Assembly (NCBI RefSeq): GCF_001269345.1
Contig: NZ_CXOP01000001.1
Coordinates: 248,001-312,000, forward strand
Direction: 5' to 3'
Origin: Limnohabitans sp. 2KL-27
GTDB lineage: Bacteria; Pseudomonadota; Gammaproteobacteria; Burkholderiales; Burkholderiaceae_C
Length of the DNA: 64,000 nucleotides
The notes under the pieces were generated by a model. The model did no database searches. It was not told the DNA's origin and saw only the letters and a list, made by a program, of their open reading frames with translations. The translations under genes were made by a program, and so were the position numbers. Position 1 is the first letter of the stretch; every line of letters starts with the position of its first letter. Of this stretch, positions 9,119-17,937 are shown in pieces.

Positions 9119-9639
9119 GACACCTCCTTGCTACGCTGGCCCTGACGACGATTGGCCTTGGGTAAGTCGGGGCTCAGTTCGGTAAGCAAGGTTTGGGCGC
9201 GGGCTTGCAAGCGCTCCAATGCTTCGTCAAATTGAGCAGCTTCTTCTGGTTGTAGCGCTTTCAAAATTTGGCTATTGATGGCTTGAATCTGAGGCATCAA
9301 CACCTCATAAATCTGCCTACCTGCAGGCGTCAAACTCACCAATGCACTGCGCCTGTCGTGAGCGGGAATGGTGCGCAAGACCAAGCGTTTGGCCACCAAA
9401 GCGGTCAGGGTGCGCGAGGTGCGGGCACGGTCGCGGTGCATGCGCTCGGCGAGAGCAGATGGCGGCAAGCTGCCGTTTTCATAAAGTTGGGCCACCACGG
9501 ACCATTCGCGACGGGTGATGCCATAGCCGCCTTCACACAAGCGCACCACCATCGCCCCTGCCACGCTCGACAACCGTCCCAACCTGTACAAAAGCAGATC
9601 TTCAATCGAGGCCAGACGTTGAGATGGAGACATGGACAT
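9115..9639 (-). CDS. MarR-family transcriptional regulator
   Basis: A 174-residue winged-helix regulator. Residues about 30-120 form the MarR core: ITRREWSVVAQLYENG, then the recognition region LAERMHRDRARTSRTL and the wing RTIPAHDRRS. The family usually represses transcription until a small aromatic ligand binds. It is the first gene of a two-gene operon with the SNase-like nuclease (4-bp overlap). A palindrome-like site lies about 20 bp upstream of its start and may be its own operator. The ligand is unknown. Confidence 0.88.
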   Translation of the reverse strand: MSMSPSQRLASIEDLLLYRLGRLSSVAGAMVVRLCEGGYGITRREWSVVAQLYENGSLPPSALAERMHRDRARTSRTLTALVAKRLVLRTIPAHDRRSALVSLTPAGRQIYEVLMPQIQAINSQILKALQPEEAAQFDEALERLQARAQTLLTELSPDLPKANRRQGQRSKEVS

Positions 9640-9659
9640 CAGGGTTTTCCGGGGGGATG

Positions 9660-9674
9660 ATTGTTTAGATCAAT
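9660..9674 (-). promoter_or_regulatory. Candidate MarR operator
   Basis: ATTGTTTAGATCAAT is a partial inverted repeat (TTG-N7-CAA core) about 20 bp upstream of the marR start. Its place and size fit MarR autoregulation. The rest of the 9640-9772 gap shows nothing else I can name. Confidence 0.35.
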
Positions 9675-9772
9675 TGTCGGTCAGGGCGCTACATTCTGTC
9701 TTGCTTATTCCACAAGAGGGCCTGAGCCCCATCGTGCGCTGATTTTCAGGCACGCCACACCCACCTGGTCAC

Positions 9773-11104
9773 ATGATCTCCCAACGCCCCAACATCATTT
9801 TCATCGTGGCCGACGACCTCGGCTTTGCAGACCTGGGCTGCTACGGCGGCCGCGACGCAAAGTTTGGCAAGGTCTCGCCTGTGCTCGATCAACTTGCAGC
9901 CAACGGCCTCAAGTTCACGCAAGGTTATTCCAACTCGCCTGTGTGCTCGCCCACCCGCTTTGCGCTGATGACCGCCCGCTACCAGTACCGCCTGCGCGGC
10001 GGGGCCGACGAGCCCATCAACAGCAAGAGCAAAGGCAGCGCTGTGCTGGGCCTGCCGCCCGAGCACCCCACGCTGCCCTCGCTGCTCAAGGCCAGTGGCT
10101 ACCGCACGGCGTTGATCGGCAAATGGCACCTGGGCTACCCACCCCACTTCAGCCCCATCAAGTCGGGCTACGAAGAATTCTTCGGACCCATGTCGGGCGG
10201 GGTGGATTACTTCACACACTGCGCCTCCAGCGGCGCGCACGACCTTTACAGCGGTGAAGACGAAACGCCCGAAGACGGCTACCTGACCGACCTGATCTCA
10301 CACAAGGCGGTCAACTTTGTCGAACGCATGGCCCCGGGCGCTGCGCAAGGCACGCCCTTCTTTTTGAGCCTGCACTACACCGCGCCGCACTGGCCCTGGG
10401 AAACCCGCGAAGACCATGCGCTGGCGCAAGAAGTCAAAGACAACCTGTTCCACCTGCACGGCGGCAACATCCACACTTACCACCGCATGATCCACCACAT
10501 GGACGAAGGCATTGGCTGGGTGGTGGACGCACTCCAAAAGACAGGCCAACTCGACAACACCCTGATCGTCTTCACCAGCGACAACGGCGGCGAGCGCTTC
10601 TCTGACAACTGGCCCTTGGTCGGCGGCAAGATGGACCTGACCGAAGGCGGCATCCGCGTGCCATGGATTGCACACTGGCCCGCCGTCATCGCGCCGGGCG
10701 GCACATCGGCCCAACACTGCATGACCATGGACTGGTCGGCCACCATGGTGGCGCTCGCCGGTGCCCAGGCCGACGCGGATCACCCGTTTGACGGTGTGTC
10801 GCTCGCCCCCGTGCTGCGCGATGCGAAGCACCAGTTTGACCGCCCCTTGTACTGGCGCATGAACCACCGGGGCCAGCGCGCCTTGCGCATGGGCGACTAC
10901 AAATACCTGAGGGTGGACGGCCACGACTATTTGTTCAACATCCCGGCCGACGAACGCGAGCGGGCCAACCTGGCCCAGCGCCAGCCTGACAAGCTGCAAA
11001 GCCTGCGTGCCGAATGGGAGGCCTGGGACAGCACCGTGCCCGCCATCCCCGAAGACGCCACCATCAGCCTGGGCTACTCGGTCAAGGACATGCCTCAGCG
11101 CTGA
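9773..11104 (+). CDS. Sulfatase (arylsulfatase A-like)
   Basis: A 443-residue sulfatase that hydrolyses sulfate esters. The signature CSPTR is present at residues 58-62; C58 would be converted to formylglycine by a maturation enzyme that is not in this window. Metal-binding residues appear as VADDLGFAD near the start and FTSDNGGE in the middle. KWHLG is also present. No signal peptide is seen, so the enzyme seems cytosolic. The next gene, 23 bp downstream, encodes a SulP anion transporter, which suggests joint handling of sulfate esters or sulfate. Confidence 0.9.
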   Translation: MISQRPNIIFIVADDLGFADLGCYGGRDAKFGKVSPVLDQLAANGLKFTQGYSNSPVCSPTRFALMTARYQYRLRGGADEPINSKSKGSAVLGLPPEHPTLPSLLKASGYRTALIGKWHLGYPPHFSPIKSGYEEFFGPMSGGVDYFTHCASSGAHDLYSGEDETPEDGYLTDLISHKAVNFVERMAPGAAQGTPFFLSLHYTAPHWPWETREDHALAQEVKDNLFHLHGGNIHTYHRMIHHMDEGIGWVVDALQKTGQLDNTLIVFTSDNGGERFSDNWPLVGGKMDLTEGGIRVPWIAHWPAVIAPGGTSAQHCMTMDWSATMVALAGAQADADHPFDGVSLAPVLRDAKHQFDRPLYWRMNHRGQRALRMGDYKYLRVDGHDYLFNIPADERERANLAQRQPDKLQSLRAEWEAWDSTVPAIPEDATISLGYSVKDMPQR

Positions 11105-11127
11105 GGCCTTGGCGGCTAAGATCGGGC

Positions 11128-12813
11128 ATGCTTGACCTGCAACGCTTTTTGACTTTTCGCCAATGGCCACGCCTGACGGCGCCCCTGGCCCGTACCGAGG
11201 TGCTGGCTGGCCTGACGGTGGCCTTGGTCATGATCCCTCAGGCCGTGGCCTATGCGGGCCTGGCTGGCATGCCGCTGGTCACTGGGCTGTACACCTGTCT
11301 GATACCCGCTTTGCTGGCCGTGCTGTTTGGCAGCGCCAACCGCTTGTCAATCGGCCCGGCTGCACTCACCTGCGTGCTGATTGGCGCCTCGCTCACGGGC
11401 ATGGCACAACCCGGCTCGCCCGAATGGGTGGCGCTGGCGGTGTGGTTGTCGTTGCTGTCGGGGGCCATTCAGCTGTTGCTGGGCTTAGGACATTTCGGCT
11501 GGCTCATCAACCTGGTCAGCGCCCCGGTGATGACGGGCTTCACCCAAGCCGCATCTTTGCTCATCATGGCCTCGCAAGTGCCCGGCTTGCTGGGTGTCAA
11601 GGCCTGGAGTTGGAACGTGCAGACTTGGCCCAGCTGGCTGAGCAGTTGGCCCGCCTTGTTTGGCCTGGGTAGCCTGGCTGTGCTTTTGCTGCTGCGGCGT
11701 TTCAAGCCGCGCTGGCCTGGCATCATGATCGTCATGGGCATCGCCTCGGCCATCGCTTATGCCACCGATTACCAGAACCATGGCGAAGTGGTCGGGCTGC
11801 TGCCCTCGGGGCTGCCCGATTTTTACTGGCCTGCGTGGCCGGGCCTACCCATCATCAACCAGTTGTGGGTGCCCGCCATGGTGATCGCGCTGGTGAGCTT
11901 TTTAGAAACAGCATCGAGTGCCCGCATCGAATGCCGCCGCGACGGCAAGCGCTGGGACGACAGCACCGAACTCTTCAGCCAAGGCTTGGCCAAAATCGCC
12001 TCGGCTTTTTCGGGCAGCTTTGCCACCAGCACCTCTTTTTCTCGCTCGGCCCTGATGCTCTACGCCGGTGCGCGATCGGGCTGGGCGGTGGTCGCTTCGG
12101 TCGGCTTTGTGCTGTTGGCTTTGCTGATCCTCATGCCCGCGCTGCAATATGTGCCGCGCTCGGTCATGTCGGCAGCCGTGATCGTGGCCGTGCTCAATTT
12201 GTTCCAACCCCGCCAGTTCCTGAACCTCTGGCGCGTGGACCGCATCGAGACCGTGACGGCTGGCATCACCTTTGCCATGACCTTGTTGACTGCGCCGCGC
12301 ATTTACTGGGGCGTGCTGACCGGGGTCCTGGTGGGCCTGAGTCACTTTTTGCACACCCGTCTGCACCCACGCATCATCGAAGTGGGCCTGCACCCCGATG
12401 GCAGTTTGCGCGACCGGCATCTGTGGCATTTGCCACCATTGGCACCTCATTTGTACGCATTGCGCATGGACGCTGAACTGGACTTTGCCGCCGCCAGCGA
12501 ATTTGACCGGGCCATCACCGACCACTTGGCACGCCACCCCGATGTGTTGCATGTTTGCCTGTTTGCCCAACCCATCAACCGCATCGACGTGACAGGCGTG
12601 GAGACCTTTGGCCAGCTGCACCGTCAACTGAGCAGCCGGGGCATCACGCTGCACATCAGCGGACTCAAGCTGCCCGTCGAAAAAGCTTTGCAGCGTGCCG
12701 GGGAACTCGCTGAGAGTGCCCACCTCAAGATGTACCGCACCGACGCAGAGGCCTTGCAGGCCCTCAGGTCACTCGATCCCTTACCAGCCGACATGGGCGC
12801 AGCCGCCATCTGA
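11128..12813 (+). CDS. SulP-family anion transporter with STAS domain
   Basis: A 561-residue membrane protein with about 10-12 hydrophobic segments, followed by a C-terminal cytosolic STAS domain (about 440-545). The SulP N-terminal motif appears as ALVMIPQAVAYAGLAG. Family members move sulfate, bicarbonate or dicarboxylates. The ATG at 11128 gives MLDLQRF and is preferred over an upstream in-frame start that would lie inside the sulfatase gene. The gene follows the sulfatase closely, so sulfate is the likeliest substrate, by context only. Confidence 0.9.
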   Translation: MLDLQRFLTFRQWPRLTAPLARTEVLAGLTVALVMIPQAVAYAGLAGMPLVTGLYTCLIPALLAVLFGSANRLSIGPAALTCVLIGASLTGMAQPGSPEWVALAVWLSLLSGAIQLLLGLGHFGWLINLVSAPVMTGFTQAASLLIMASQVPGLLGVKAWSWNVQTWPSWLSSWPALFGLGSLAVLLLLRRFKPRWPGIMIVMGIASAIAYATDYQNHGEVVGLLPSGLPDFYWPAWPGLPIINQLWVPAMVIALVSFLETASSARIECRRDGKRWDDSTELFSQGLAKIASAFSGSFATSTSFSRSALMLYAGARSGWAVVASVGFVLLALLILMPALQYVPRSVMSAAVIVAVLNLFQPRQFLNLWRVDRIETVTAGITFAMTLLTAPRIYWGVLTGVLVGLSHFLHTRLHPRIIEVGLHPDGSLRDRHLWHLPPLAPHLYALRMDAELDFAAASEFDRAITDHLARHPDVLHVCLFAQPINRIDVTGVETFGQLHRQLSSRGITLHISGLKLPVEKALQRAGELAESAHLKMYRTDAEALQALRSLDPLPADMGAAAI

Positions 12814-12819
12814 GGGCCA

Positions 12820-13263
12820 TCAACCGGGGATTTCCGCCTCCACCAAGAGCGCCAGCAACTGCAAGGACTCTTGCCAACCCAGGCAACAGGCCTCTGGCGG
12901 AATCATGTCGGGAATGCCAGCTTGTTCGATGTTCACTTCAGTGCCCACCAACACGGGCTTGAAAGTGACCGTGGTCACCATCTGACCAGGCAAGTTCGGA
13001 TCATCGAAGGTGTCGGTGTGGCTCAGCCTTTCCCCACTCACCAGCTCCAAAAAGGTGCCGCCAAAACTGTGGCTTTGGCCGCTGCCCAGATTCGTGAACG
13101 ACATCCGATAGCCACCCCCCACGCGGGCGTCCATGTCGTGAACACGGCCCGTGAAGCCGTGCGGTGGCAACCACTTGGCCATGGCATCGGGGTCAATGAA
13201 AGCGCGAAACACACGTTCGACAGGGGCGCGCAAAACGCGCTGGAATGTGACGGTATGGGGCAT
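12820..13263 (-). CDS. SRPBCC/AHSA1-family protein
   Basis: A 147-residue START/AHSA1-like (activator of Hsp90 ATPase homologue) protein. The pattern is an N-terminal beta strand TFQRVLRAP, then RVFRAFIDPDAMAKWLPP, then VGGGYRMSF. Such proteins form a hydrophobic cavity; most have no assigned function. The ribosome site AAGGAG precedes the ATG at 13263. It is convergent with the SulP gene (6-bp gap). Function is not predicted beyond the fold. Confidence 0.85.
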   Translation of the reverse strand: MPHTVTFQRVLRAPVERVFRAFIDPDAMAKWLPPHGFTGRVHDMDARVGGGYRMSFTNLGSGQSHSFGGTFLELVSGERLSHTDTFDDPNLPGQMVTTVTFKPVLVGTEVNIEQAGIPDMIPPEACCLGWQESLQLLALLVEAEIPG

Positions 13264-13297
13264 GCGTTCTCCTTGCTAACGGCCATTTTGCCAACGC

Positions 13298-14254
13298 TCA
13301 GGCCAAACCCTTTTCAAATTCGGTCAAGCGCTTGTGGATCGAGCGCAGCTCGGTGATGTCGGTCCAACGCTCAATCAGGTACGAGAACGCTTCGTTCACC
13401 TTGCCGAACGCATTGCTGACCTGCTGGATCACACCCAGGGTGATCAAGCCTGTGAACAGCGACGGCCCCATGAGCAGGTAAGGAAAGATCACCATGGTCT
13501 GGCTGTAAAAATTGCTCCACAAATGGAAATAGGCATAGTGGTTGAACAGCCGAAAATTGTTCAAGCGCACACCCGTGAACAGGCCCATCACTGTGGGCAA
13601 ATCCATGCGGGCACGGTCATCCTCAGCAAACACCAGATCCTTGCGCAAAGCGGCCTCGGTCTTTTGGTTGTTGTACTCCAGCCCTGGCAGGCGGATGCCC
13701 ACAAACCACGACAGCACCGTCCCCCCCAGCGCGGTGACCAGCGCCACCCAGAACAGCGAGCCCTCAAACTGCAACCAGGCAATGGCCATGCCTTTGGAGA
13801 GCAACCACAAAATCGGGATGAAAGACACCAGCGTGAGCACCGCACGCACCAGCCCCAAGCCGAGGTTTTCGGTCTGGCGGGCAAAACGCATGCAATCTTC
13901 TTGGATGCGCTGGGAAGCGCCTTCCACCGTTTCTGTGGTTCGCTGCCAACGGGGCAAATACAACTCGGTCATCGCCTGGCGCCACCGGAACGCGTAGTGC
14001 GAGGCCAGATAAGTCTCTAAGCTGCGCAACAGCATGTAAGGGAAAGCGATCCATGCGAACTGTTGCATGAAGCCCCAGAACTTCTCCAGACCACCAGCTT
14101 GCTCGGGCTTTTGCAGCAGGTCGTAAAAATCACCGTACCAAGCATTGAGTTTGACCGTCTGCTGCACCGTGATGAACACCAGGGCCACCAACACCAGCAA
14201 TCCGCCCCAGGCCCACAAAGCCCAACGGCGAGAAAGAAAAAAACTGCGAAACAT
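13298..14254 (-). CDS. SbmA/BacA-like inner-membrane peptide transporter, short form
   Basis: A 318-residue membrane protein whose body matches the SbmA/BacA family: KLNAWYGDFYDLLQ, SHYAFRWR, EGASQRIQEDCMRFA, LPGLEYNNQ and VRLNNFRLF can be aligned with E. coli SbmA from memory. SbmA is about 406 residues. The first roughly 90 residues, with two membrane segments, are replaced here by one N-terminal helix. Relatives import proline-rich peptides and bleomycin-like drugs. The start at 14254 lies 4 bp after the cupin gene stop, so the two form an operon. Confidence 0.82.
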   Translation of the reverse strand: MFRSFFLSRRWALWAWGGLLVLVALVFITVQQTVKLNAWYGDFYDLLQKPEQAGGLEKFWGFMQQFAWIAFPYMLLRSLETYLASHYAFRWRQAMTELYLPRWQRTTETVEGASQRIQEDCMRFARQTENLGLGLVRAVLTLVSFIPILWLLSKGMAIAWLQFEGSLFWVALVTALGGTVLSWFVGIRLPGLEYNNQKTEAALRKDLVFAEDDRARMDLPTVMGLFTGVRLNNFRLFNHYAYFHLWSNFYSQTMVIFPYLLMGPSLFTGLITLGVIQQVSNAFGKVNEAFSYLIERWTDITELRSIHKRLTEFEKGLA

Positions 14255-14258
14255 GGGC

Positions 14259-14657
14259 TCAAGCCTCTTTCGGGTTGACGTCATCCACCGTCACGGTGTC
14301 GAAGTCGGCGGGCAGCACCACCTCGAGCAGTTCCACATCGTGGCTGTGACCCATCTCGCGGTGGCGAATGCCGGGCGGTTGGTGCACGCACGAGCCGGCC
14401 TCCAGCCGCACCACGCCCTGCCCTTCGTACTCGAACTCGATCCAACCCTTGAGCACATAGACCAGCTGAAACTGCGTCTTGTGGAAATGCGGCTGACTGG
14501 AAAAATCTTGCCCTCCGGCTGCACGGATCACGCTGGCCGTGACCCGCCCGTCCGTGGCATGCTTAAACCCCAAGTCACGGTATTCAAAAAACGAGCGCAG
14601 GCCTTTTTCAAACTGCGCGTCCTTGGCGTGGGTGACCACGAAACCTTGTGTCGTCAT
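14259..14657 (-). CDS. Small cupin-domain protein
   Basis: A 132-residue single-domain cupin. Metal ligands are suggested by HFHKTQ and a later HREMGHSH, and the QLVYVLKGWIEFEYEG stretch is the classic first cupin motif. Cupins of this size may be metal-dependent enzymes or sensors; the substrate is unknown. I chose the ATG at 14657 (MTTQGF) because an AGGA-like site precedes it; a longer reading to 14777 has poor coding character. It is followed after 4 bp by the SbmA-like gene. Confidence 0.78.
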   Translation of the reverse strand: MTTQGFVVTHAKDAQFEKGLRSFFEYRDLGFKHATDGRVTASVIRAAGGQDFSSQPHFHKTQFQLVYVLKGWIEFEYEGQGVVRLEAGSCVHQPPGIRHREMGHSHDVELLEVVLPADFDTVTVDDVNPKEA

Positions 14658-14697
14658 GTGCAAATCCTGAGGGGTGAAGACTGCTGGATTGAATGGG

Positions 14698-15678
14698 TCA
14701 TTGTTTGGATTTGAGATATTTTTGAACATCATCGAGCAACTTGGTTTTTGCCGAATTTTCAGCCCCCACCCAAGCAAACCGACGCATGTCCACGCCGTAG
14801 GTAATCACGTTCTTTTGAATGGGTCCGAGAAAAATTCCATGGGCTGCATTGTCATAAAACCAAATTTCAATGTCTGCGCCTTGACTCTTTTGGGCTTCAA
14901 ACCAGTCAATAGGCTTTGGGGTCTGTTCAAAACGATTCACCAGCCCATTACAGGTTTGTGCGTTGCCATGAGGATGGATGAAGGCCGCTGTATTGGTGAA
15001 GCAGGGGTCTTGCCGGATCCAAATCCAATCTTCTTCTGTTTTGCCACCGTAGTTGTCTATCTTTCCATATACAAGGCGCAAGGGAACTTTTAATTTATCC
15101 GGGAGTCCAAGACCCATGCCAGGAGCACCTTCCGCAAACACGCCCTTGACATGGTCTGGCGACACAGCACCCGCAATATTGGCGACCACAATGCCGCCGT
15201 TAGACAGTCCATGAAAGTAAATTTGCGATACGTTGATGTCTTTGCGCTTGATCGCCCACTCATAAGCGCCCAAAGTGACTTTGTAAATCATCTTTTGCCG
15301 GGCTTCATTGGTCGCTTGAGAAGCCCAGAACCTCATGCCTTGGTAAAACCCATTGTGTTCATAGGCATCGAACAAAAGCGTAGCAAAGCCCCTGCTGCGA
15401 AAAGCATCTGCTGCATTTTTCGTGGCGCTGTCAACGCCGCCGCCGCCATGAACCAGAATCATCAATGGTGACTTGTCACTGAACAAGGGTTTTTGAAATT
15501 TCACTGAAGAATGACACGGGTCAAACTCAGCCAGAGGCCCCTCAACTGTGTGGAATTGAGGACGAATCACTTTGAGCGTTGCAACATCTTTGGGTGAAGG
15601 GTTGCAGTCTTGAGCCATCACGCTGCTTGCCATTGAGACAAAAGCAAAAACAATTTTCCAAACCGACAAATGACGCAT
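14698..15678 (-). CDS. Exported alpha/beta hydrolase (dienelactone-hydrolase-like)
   Basis: A 326-residue protein with a signal peptide (cleavage near AQDC). It has an alpha/beta-hydrolase fold: an oxyanion region ILVHGGGG, a nucleophile elbow GLSNGG with Ser, a candidate acid (VYGKIDN) and a catalytic His in NAAHGIF. The substrate is unknown. The ATG at 15678 has GGGAG upstream. The gene is visibly richer in A+T than its neighbours, which hints at acquisition from elsewhere. Four cysteines could form disulfides in the periplasm. Confidence 0.82.
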   Translation of the reverse strand: MRHLSVWKIVFAFVSMASSVMAQDCNPSPKDVATLKVIRPQFHTVEGPLAEFDPCHSSVKFQKPLFSDKSPLMILVHGGGGVDSATKNAADAFRSRGFATLLFDAYEHNGFYQGMRFWASQATNEARQKMIYKVTLGAYEWAIKRKDINVSQIYFHGLSNGGIVVANIAGAVSPDHVKGVFAEGAPGMGLGLPDKLKVPLRLVYGKIDNYGGKTEEDWIWIRQDPCFTNTAAFIHPHGNAQTCNGLVNRFEQTPKPIDWFEAQKSQGADIEIWFYDNAAHGIFLGPIQKNVITYGVDMRRFAWVGAENSAKTKLLDDVQKYLKSKQ

Positions 15679-15765
15679 GCTTTTCTCCCATTGGTAAAAC
15701 TCGGGCTCAATATTCAAAAATTTTCACACACACCGGCTGCCTGGTCTTTCACTGGCAGCTGACTT

Positions 15766-16590
15766 TCAAGTCGTCACTATCCATCCCTCCAGCGGATCAA
15801 AGCTCGGCAAGCCGTATTGCGGGTGTCCAGCTTCGTGCTGTTGTTGCGCCCAAGCCGCTTGCATCAGGCACAGGGTCGCATCGAGGCTGTCGCCGCTGGC
15901 GTCGTCGGCCAGACGCCCCAATAAGGCGTTGCTGGCCACCAGGCGCAGGCCAAGGCGGGTTTGGCCGCGCTCCAGTGCGCTCAGCAGTTCGCGCCGGGCC
16001 AGCAGGCGCTCGGGGGTTTGTTTGGCTTTGTCGTCGCTTTTGTAGCTGGTGTTGACCAGCACCTCTCGGGCCAGCAGGCCGGGGTAGGCCTCCAGCGCCA
16101 CGCGGCGCCCATCACCTGCGTGCAAGCCGGGCAGATGCACACCCGCTTGGCGCAGCAGCGGCACGCCCGCGTGCAGCATGTAAGCCACTGGCGGGTTGAC
16201 CCATTTCATGGACGGGCTGGAGCCTGCGGGCCGGTCGGCAGCGCGGTGCGCGAACTTGCCGCCTGCGGGGCGGGCGTTGCAAAACGCCGCAAATTGCTCG
16301 CGAATCTGGGGGCGCGCCAGCGCACAGTAATGGTCCATGCAGGCGGCCCAGTCGGTGGGCCAGCCCAAGGTCTCAACCAATTCGCGCGGCAAGCCAAAAG
16401 GCAAATCAAAACCGCCCACCCAGTCGGCAGGTTGCGCCAGCCAGGCGCCAAAAGCGGCCAGCGAGTCAAAGGTTTGCAGCGCCTGCAGTTGCACCCTGCC
16501 CTGCCGGGCTTGGCCAAGCGCCAGCACGATAGGCTTGCGTTTAGAGGGGCTGCTGGAGAAATCGCAACCAATCAATGGCGCACTGTTCAT
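15766..16590 (-). CDS. DUF429 family protein (predicted RNase H-fold)
   Basis: A 274-residue DUF429 protein. The N-terminus GCDFSSSPSKRKP with acidic Asp and the later GFDLPFGLP resemble an RNase H-like nuclease core, and EAYPGLLAR and GDSLDATLC supply further acidic positions. The family has been predicted to be nucleases but I know of no assigned reaction. The start at 16590 lies 1 bp after the stop of the upstream EamA gene, so they are co-transcribed. Residues are intact and the length is normal. Confidence 0.8.
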   Translation of the reverse strand: MNSAPLIGCDFSSSPSKRKPIVLALGQARQGRVQLQALQTFDSLAAFGAWLAQPADWVGGFDLPFGLPRELVETLGWPTDWAACMDHYCALARPQIREQFAAFCNARPAGGKFAHRAADRPAGSSPSMKWVNPPVAYMLHAGVPLLRQAGVHLPGLHAGDGRRVALEAYPGLLAREVLVNTSYKSDDKAKQTPERLLARRELLSALERGQTRLGLRLVASNALLGRLADDASGDSLDATLCLMQAAWAQQQHEAGHPQYGLPSFDPLEGWIVTT

Positions 16591-16591
16591 C

Positions 16592-17470
16592 TCACCACCC
16601 CAAGGCCATGACACCAGCGGCAATCAGCACGGCCCCGGCAATGCGCGGTCCCCGGTCTTTTTCGCCCAACAGGTGACCACCCAGCAAGGCGGCAAACAGC
16701 ATGGACACTTCACGCGCCGGGGCCACATGCGACAGGGGCGCCACCTGCAGTGCGTACAGCACCAGCACGTAAGACAAAGGGCTGAAGATGCCAACGATCA
16801 AGGCGTAACGCCTTTGCTGCAGCCACAATGCCCACACAGTCTGTCGATCGCGCAGCAACGTGGGCGTCAAAAATACCAGGCGCACCAGGTTGCCGAAGTA
16901 GTCCACCAAAATGGGCGACATCAGCGCCACCTTGACGGCGTAGCCATCGACCACGGTGTAGCTGGCGATGAACAGGCCGGTGATGCCGCCATAAAAAATA
17001 CCTGTGCGCACACGCGCTTGCTGCTGCGGGTCTTGCGCGGCTTGCCACAAGCCTGGGCCACCCGCGATCAGAAACACGCCACCGACCACGCCGAGGATGC
17101 CCATCAGGCCCAGCGCCGAAATCTGCTCCCCCAAGAAAAAAATCGCCACCATGGACGACAGCAACGGCCCCGAGCCTCGCGCCAGCGGATAGACCACCGT
17201 CAAGTCGGCTTGTCGGTAACCGCGCAGCAAGACGATGAAGTAGCCAACGTGCAGCAAGGCACTGGCCAGCACCAAGGCCCATTCCAGCAGTCCCCAGGCG
17301 GGCACTTGCTGCCAGCCCACCCACAGGCCTACAGGGGCCCAAAACACCATCAGCACCACCGAAGTGAAGGCGACAAAACGCACATCGCCACCGGCTTTTT
17401 TGGCGGCGATGTTCCAACAGGCGTGGATGAAACCCGCCAGAACGACAAGGGCAAGCGCACTCAGGGGCAT
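16592..17470 (-). CDS. EamA/DMT-family permease
   Basis: A 292-residue inner-membrane protein with about ten hydrophobic segments in two EamA repeats, the drug/metabolite transporter fold. Motifs such as GFIHACWNIAAKK and TVVYPLARGSGPLL are characteristic. The substrate may be an amino acid, sugar or metabolite and cannot be assigned. I chose the ATG at 17470 because a terminator hairpin lies just upstream, between it and the BLUF gene; the reading to 17503 would start inside that hairpin. No clear ribosome site is seen. The DUF429 gene follows after 1 bp. Confidence 0.85.
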   Translation of the reverse strand: MPLSALALVVLAGFIHACWNIAAKKAGGDVRFVAFTSVVLMVFWAPVGLWVGWQQVPAWGLLEWALVLASALLHVGYFIVLLRGYRQADLTVVYPLARGSGPLLSSMVAIFFLGEQISALGLMGILGVVGGVFLIAGGPGLWQAAQDPQQQARVRTGIFYGGITGLFIASYTVVDGYAVKVALMSPILVDYFGNLVRLVFLTPTLLRDRQTVWALWLQQRRYALIVGIFSPLSYVLVLYALQVAPLSHVAPAREVSMLFAALLGGHLLGEKDRGPRIAGAVLIAAGVMALGW

Positions 17471-17474
17471 GGGC

Positions 17475-17500
17475 GTAAAAAAGCCCCTTGCGGGGCTTGG
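17475..17500 (-). terminator. Terminator after folE-BLUF operon
   Basis: On the minus strand AGCCCC, a GCAA loop and GGGGCT are followed by six T residues. The hairpin lies 13 bp after the BLUF stop and immediately upstream of the EamA start, so it ends the photoreceptor transcript. Confidence 0.85.
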
Positions 17501-17512
17501 CATGGAGTGGGT

Positions 17513-17935
17513 TTAAGCCCGACCGATGATGGACGCGGTGGCCATGAGCTCTTCCAGCAGTGCCAGTGAAACTTTGCCAGACACGTTGTACGGGTCGAGC
17601 TCGGCACGCTCAGAGTATTTGAGCAAGATGTTGGTGTTGACCCGCGAGGCATCAACTTGGCCCATGGTCCAACCGCCGAAGCGGCGTTCAGAGATTTCTT
17701 CGTAGTGCAACAACACCACATCCTTGTGGCGCGGGTCCTTCTGGATGTGGCCGTACAGCTCGCTGACGGCATTGCGCCCGCCTTCGATGGCTTGCAGGAA
17801 GATGCCGCCACCATAGCAAAGGATGCCGGTGATGCCGCTGGTCGGATTGAACTGGCGCGACTGGGCCAAGATGGATTCAATGGTCTCCGCACGGGTGTCC
17901 ACAGCGCGGCTGGCGTAAAGCAGGCGTACCAACAT
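17513..17935 (-). CDS. BLUF-domain blue-light photoreceptor
   Basis: A 140-residue single-domain BLUF protein that should bind FAD and sense blue light. The photocycle residues are all present: Y7 (LLYAS), N30 (FNPTSG), Q48 (FLQAIEG), W89 and M91 (GGWTMG). There is no fused output domain, so signalling must be through protein contact, as in PixD-type proteins. It starts 2 bp after the stop of folE and is followed by a terminator, so the two genes form a tight operon. Its partner is not known; the enzyme encoded by folE is an obvious candidate. Confidence 0.93.
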   Translation of the reverse strand: MLVRLLYASRAVDTRAETIESILAQSRQFNPTSGITGILCYGGGIFLQAIEGGRNAVSELYGHIQKDPRHKDVVLLHYEEISERRFGGWTMGQVDASRVNTNILLKYSERAELDPYNVSGKVSLALLEELMATASIIGRA

Positions 17936-17937
17936 GG

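Noticed and set aside
11014..11127. Longer SulP start inside the sulfatase gene
   Set aside because: The extra residues are Arg/His-rich and unlike SulP; they are an out-of-frame read of the sulfatase end.
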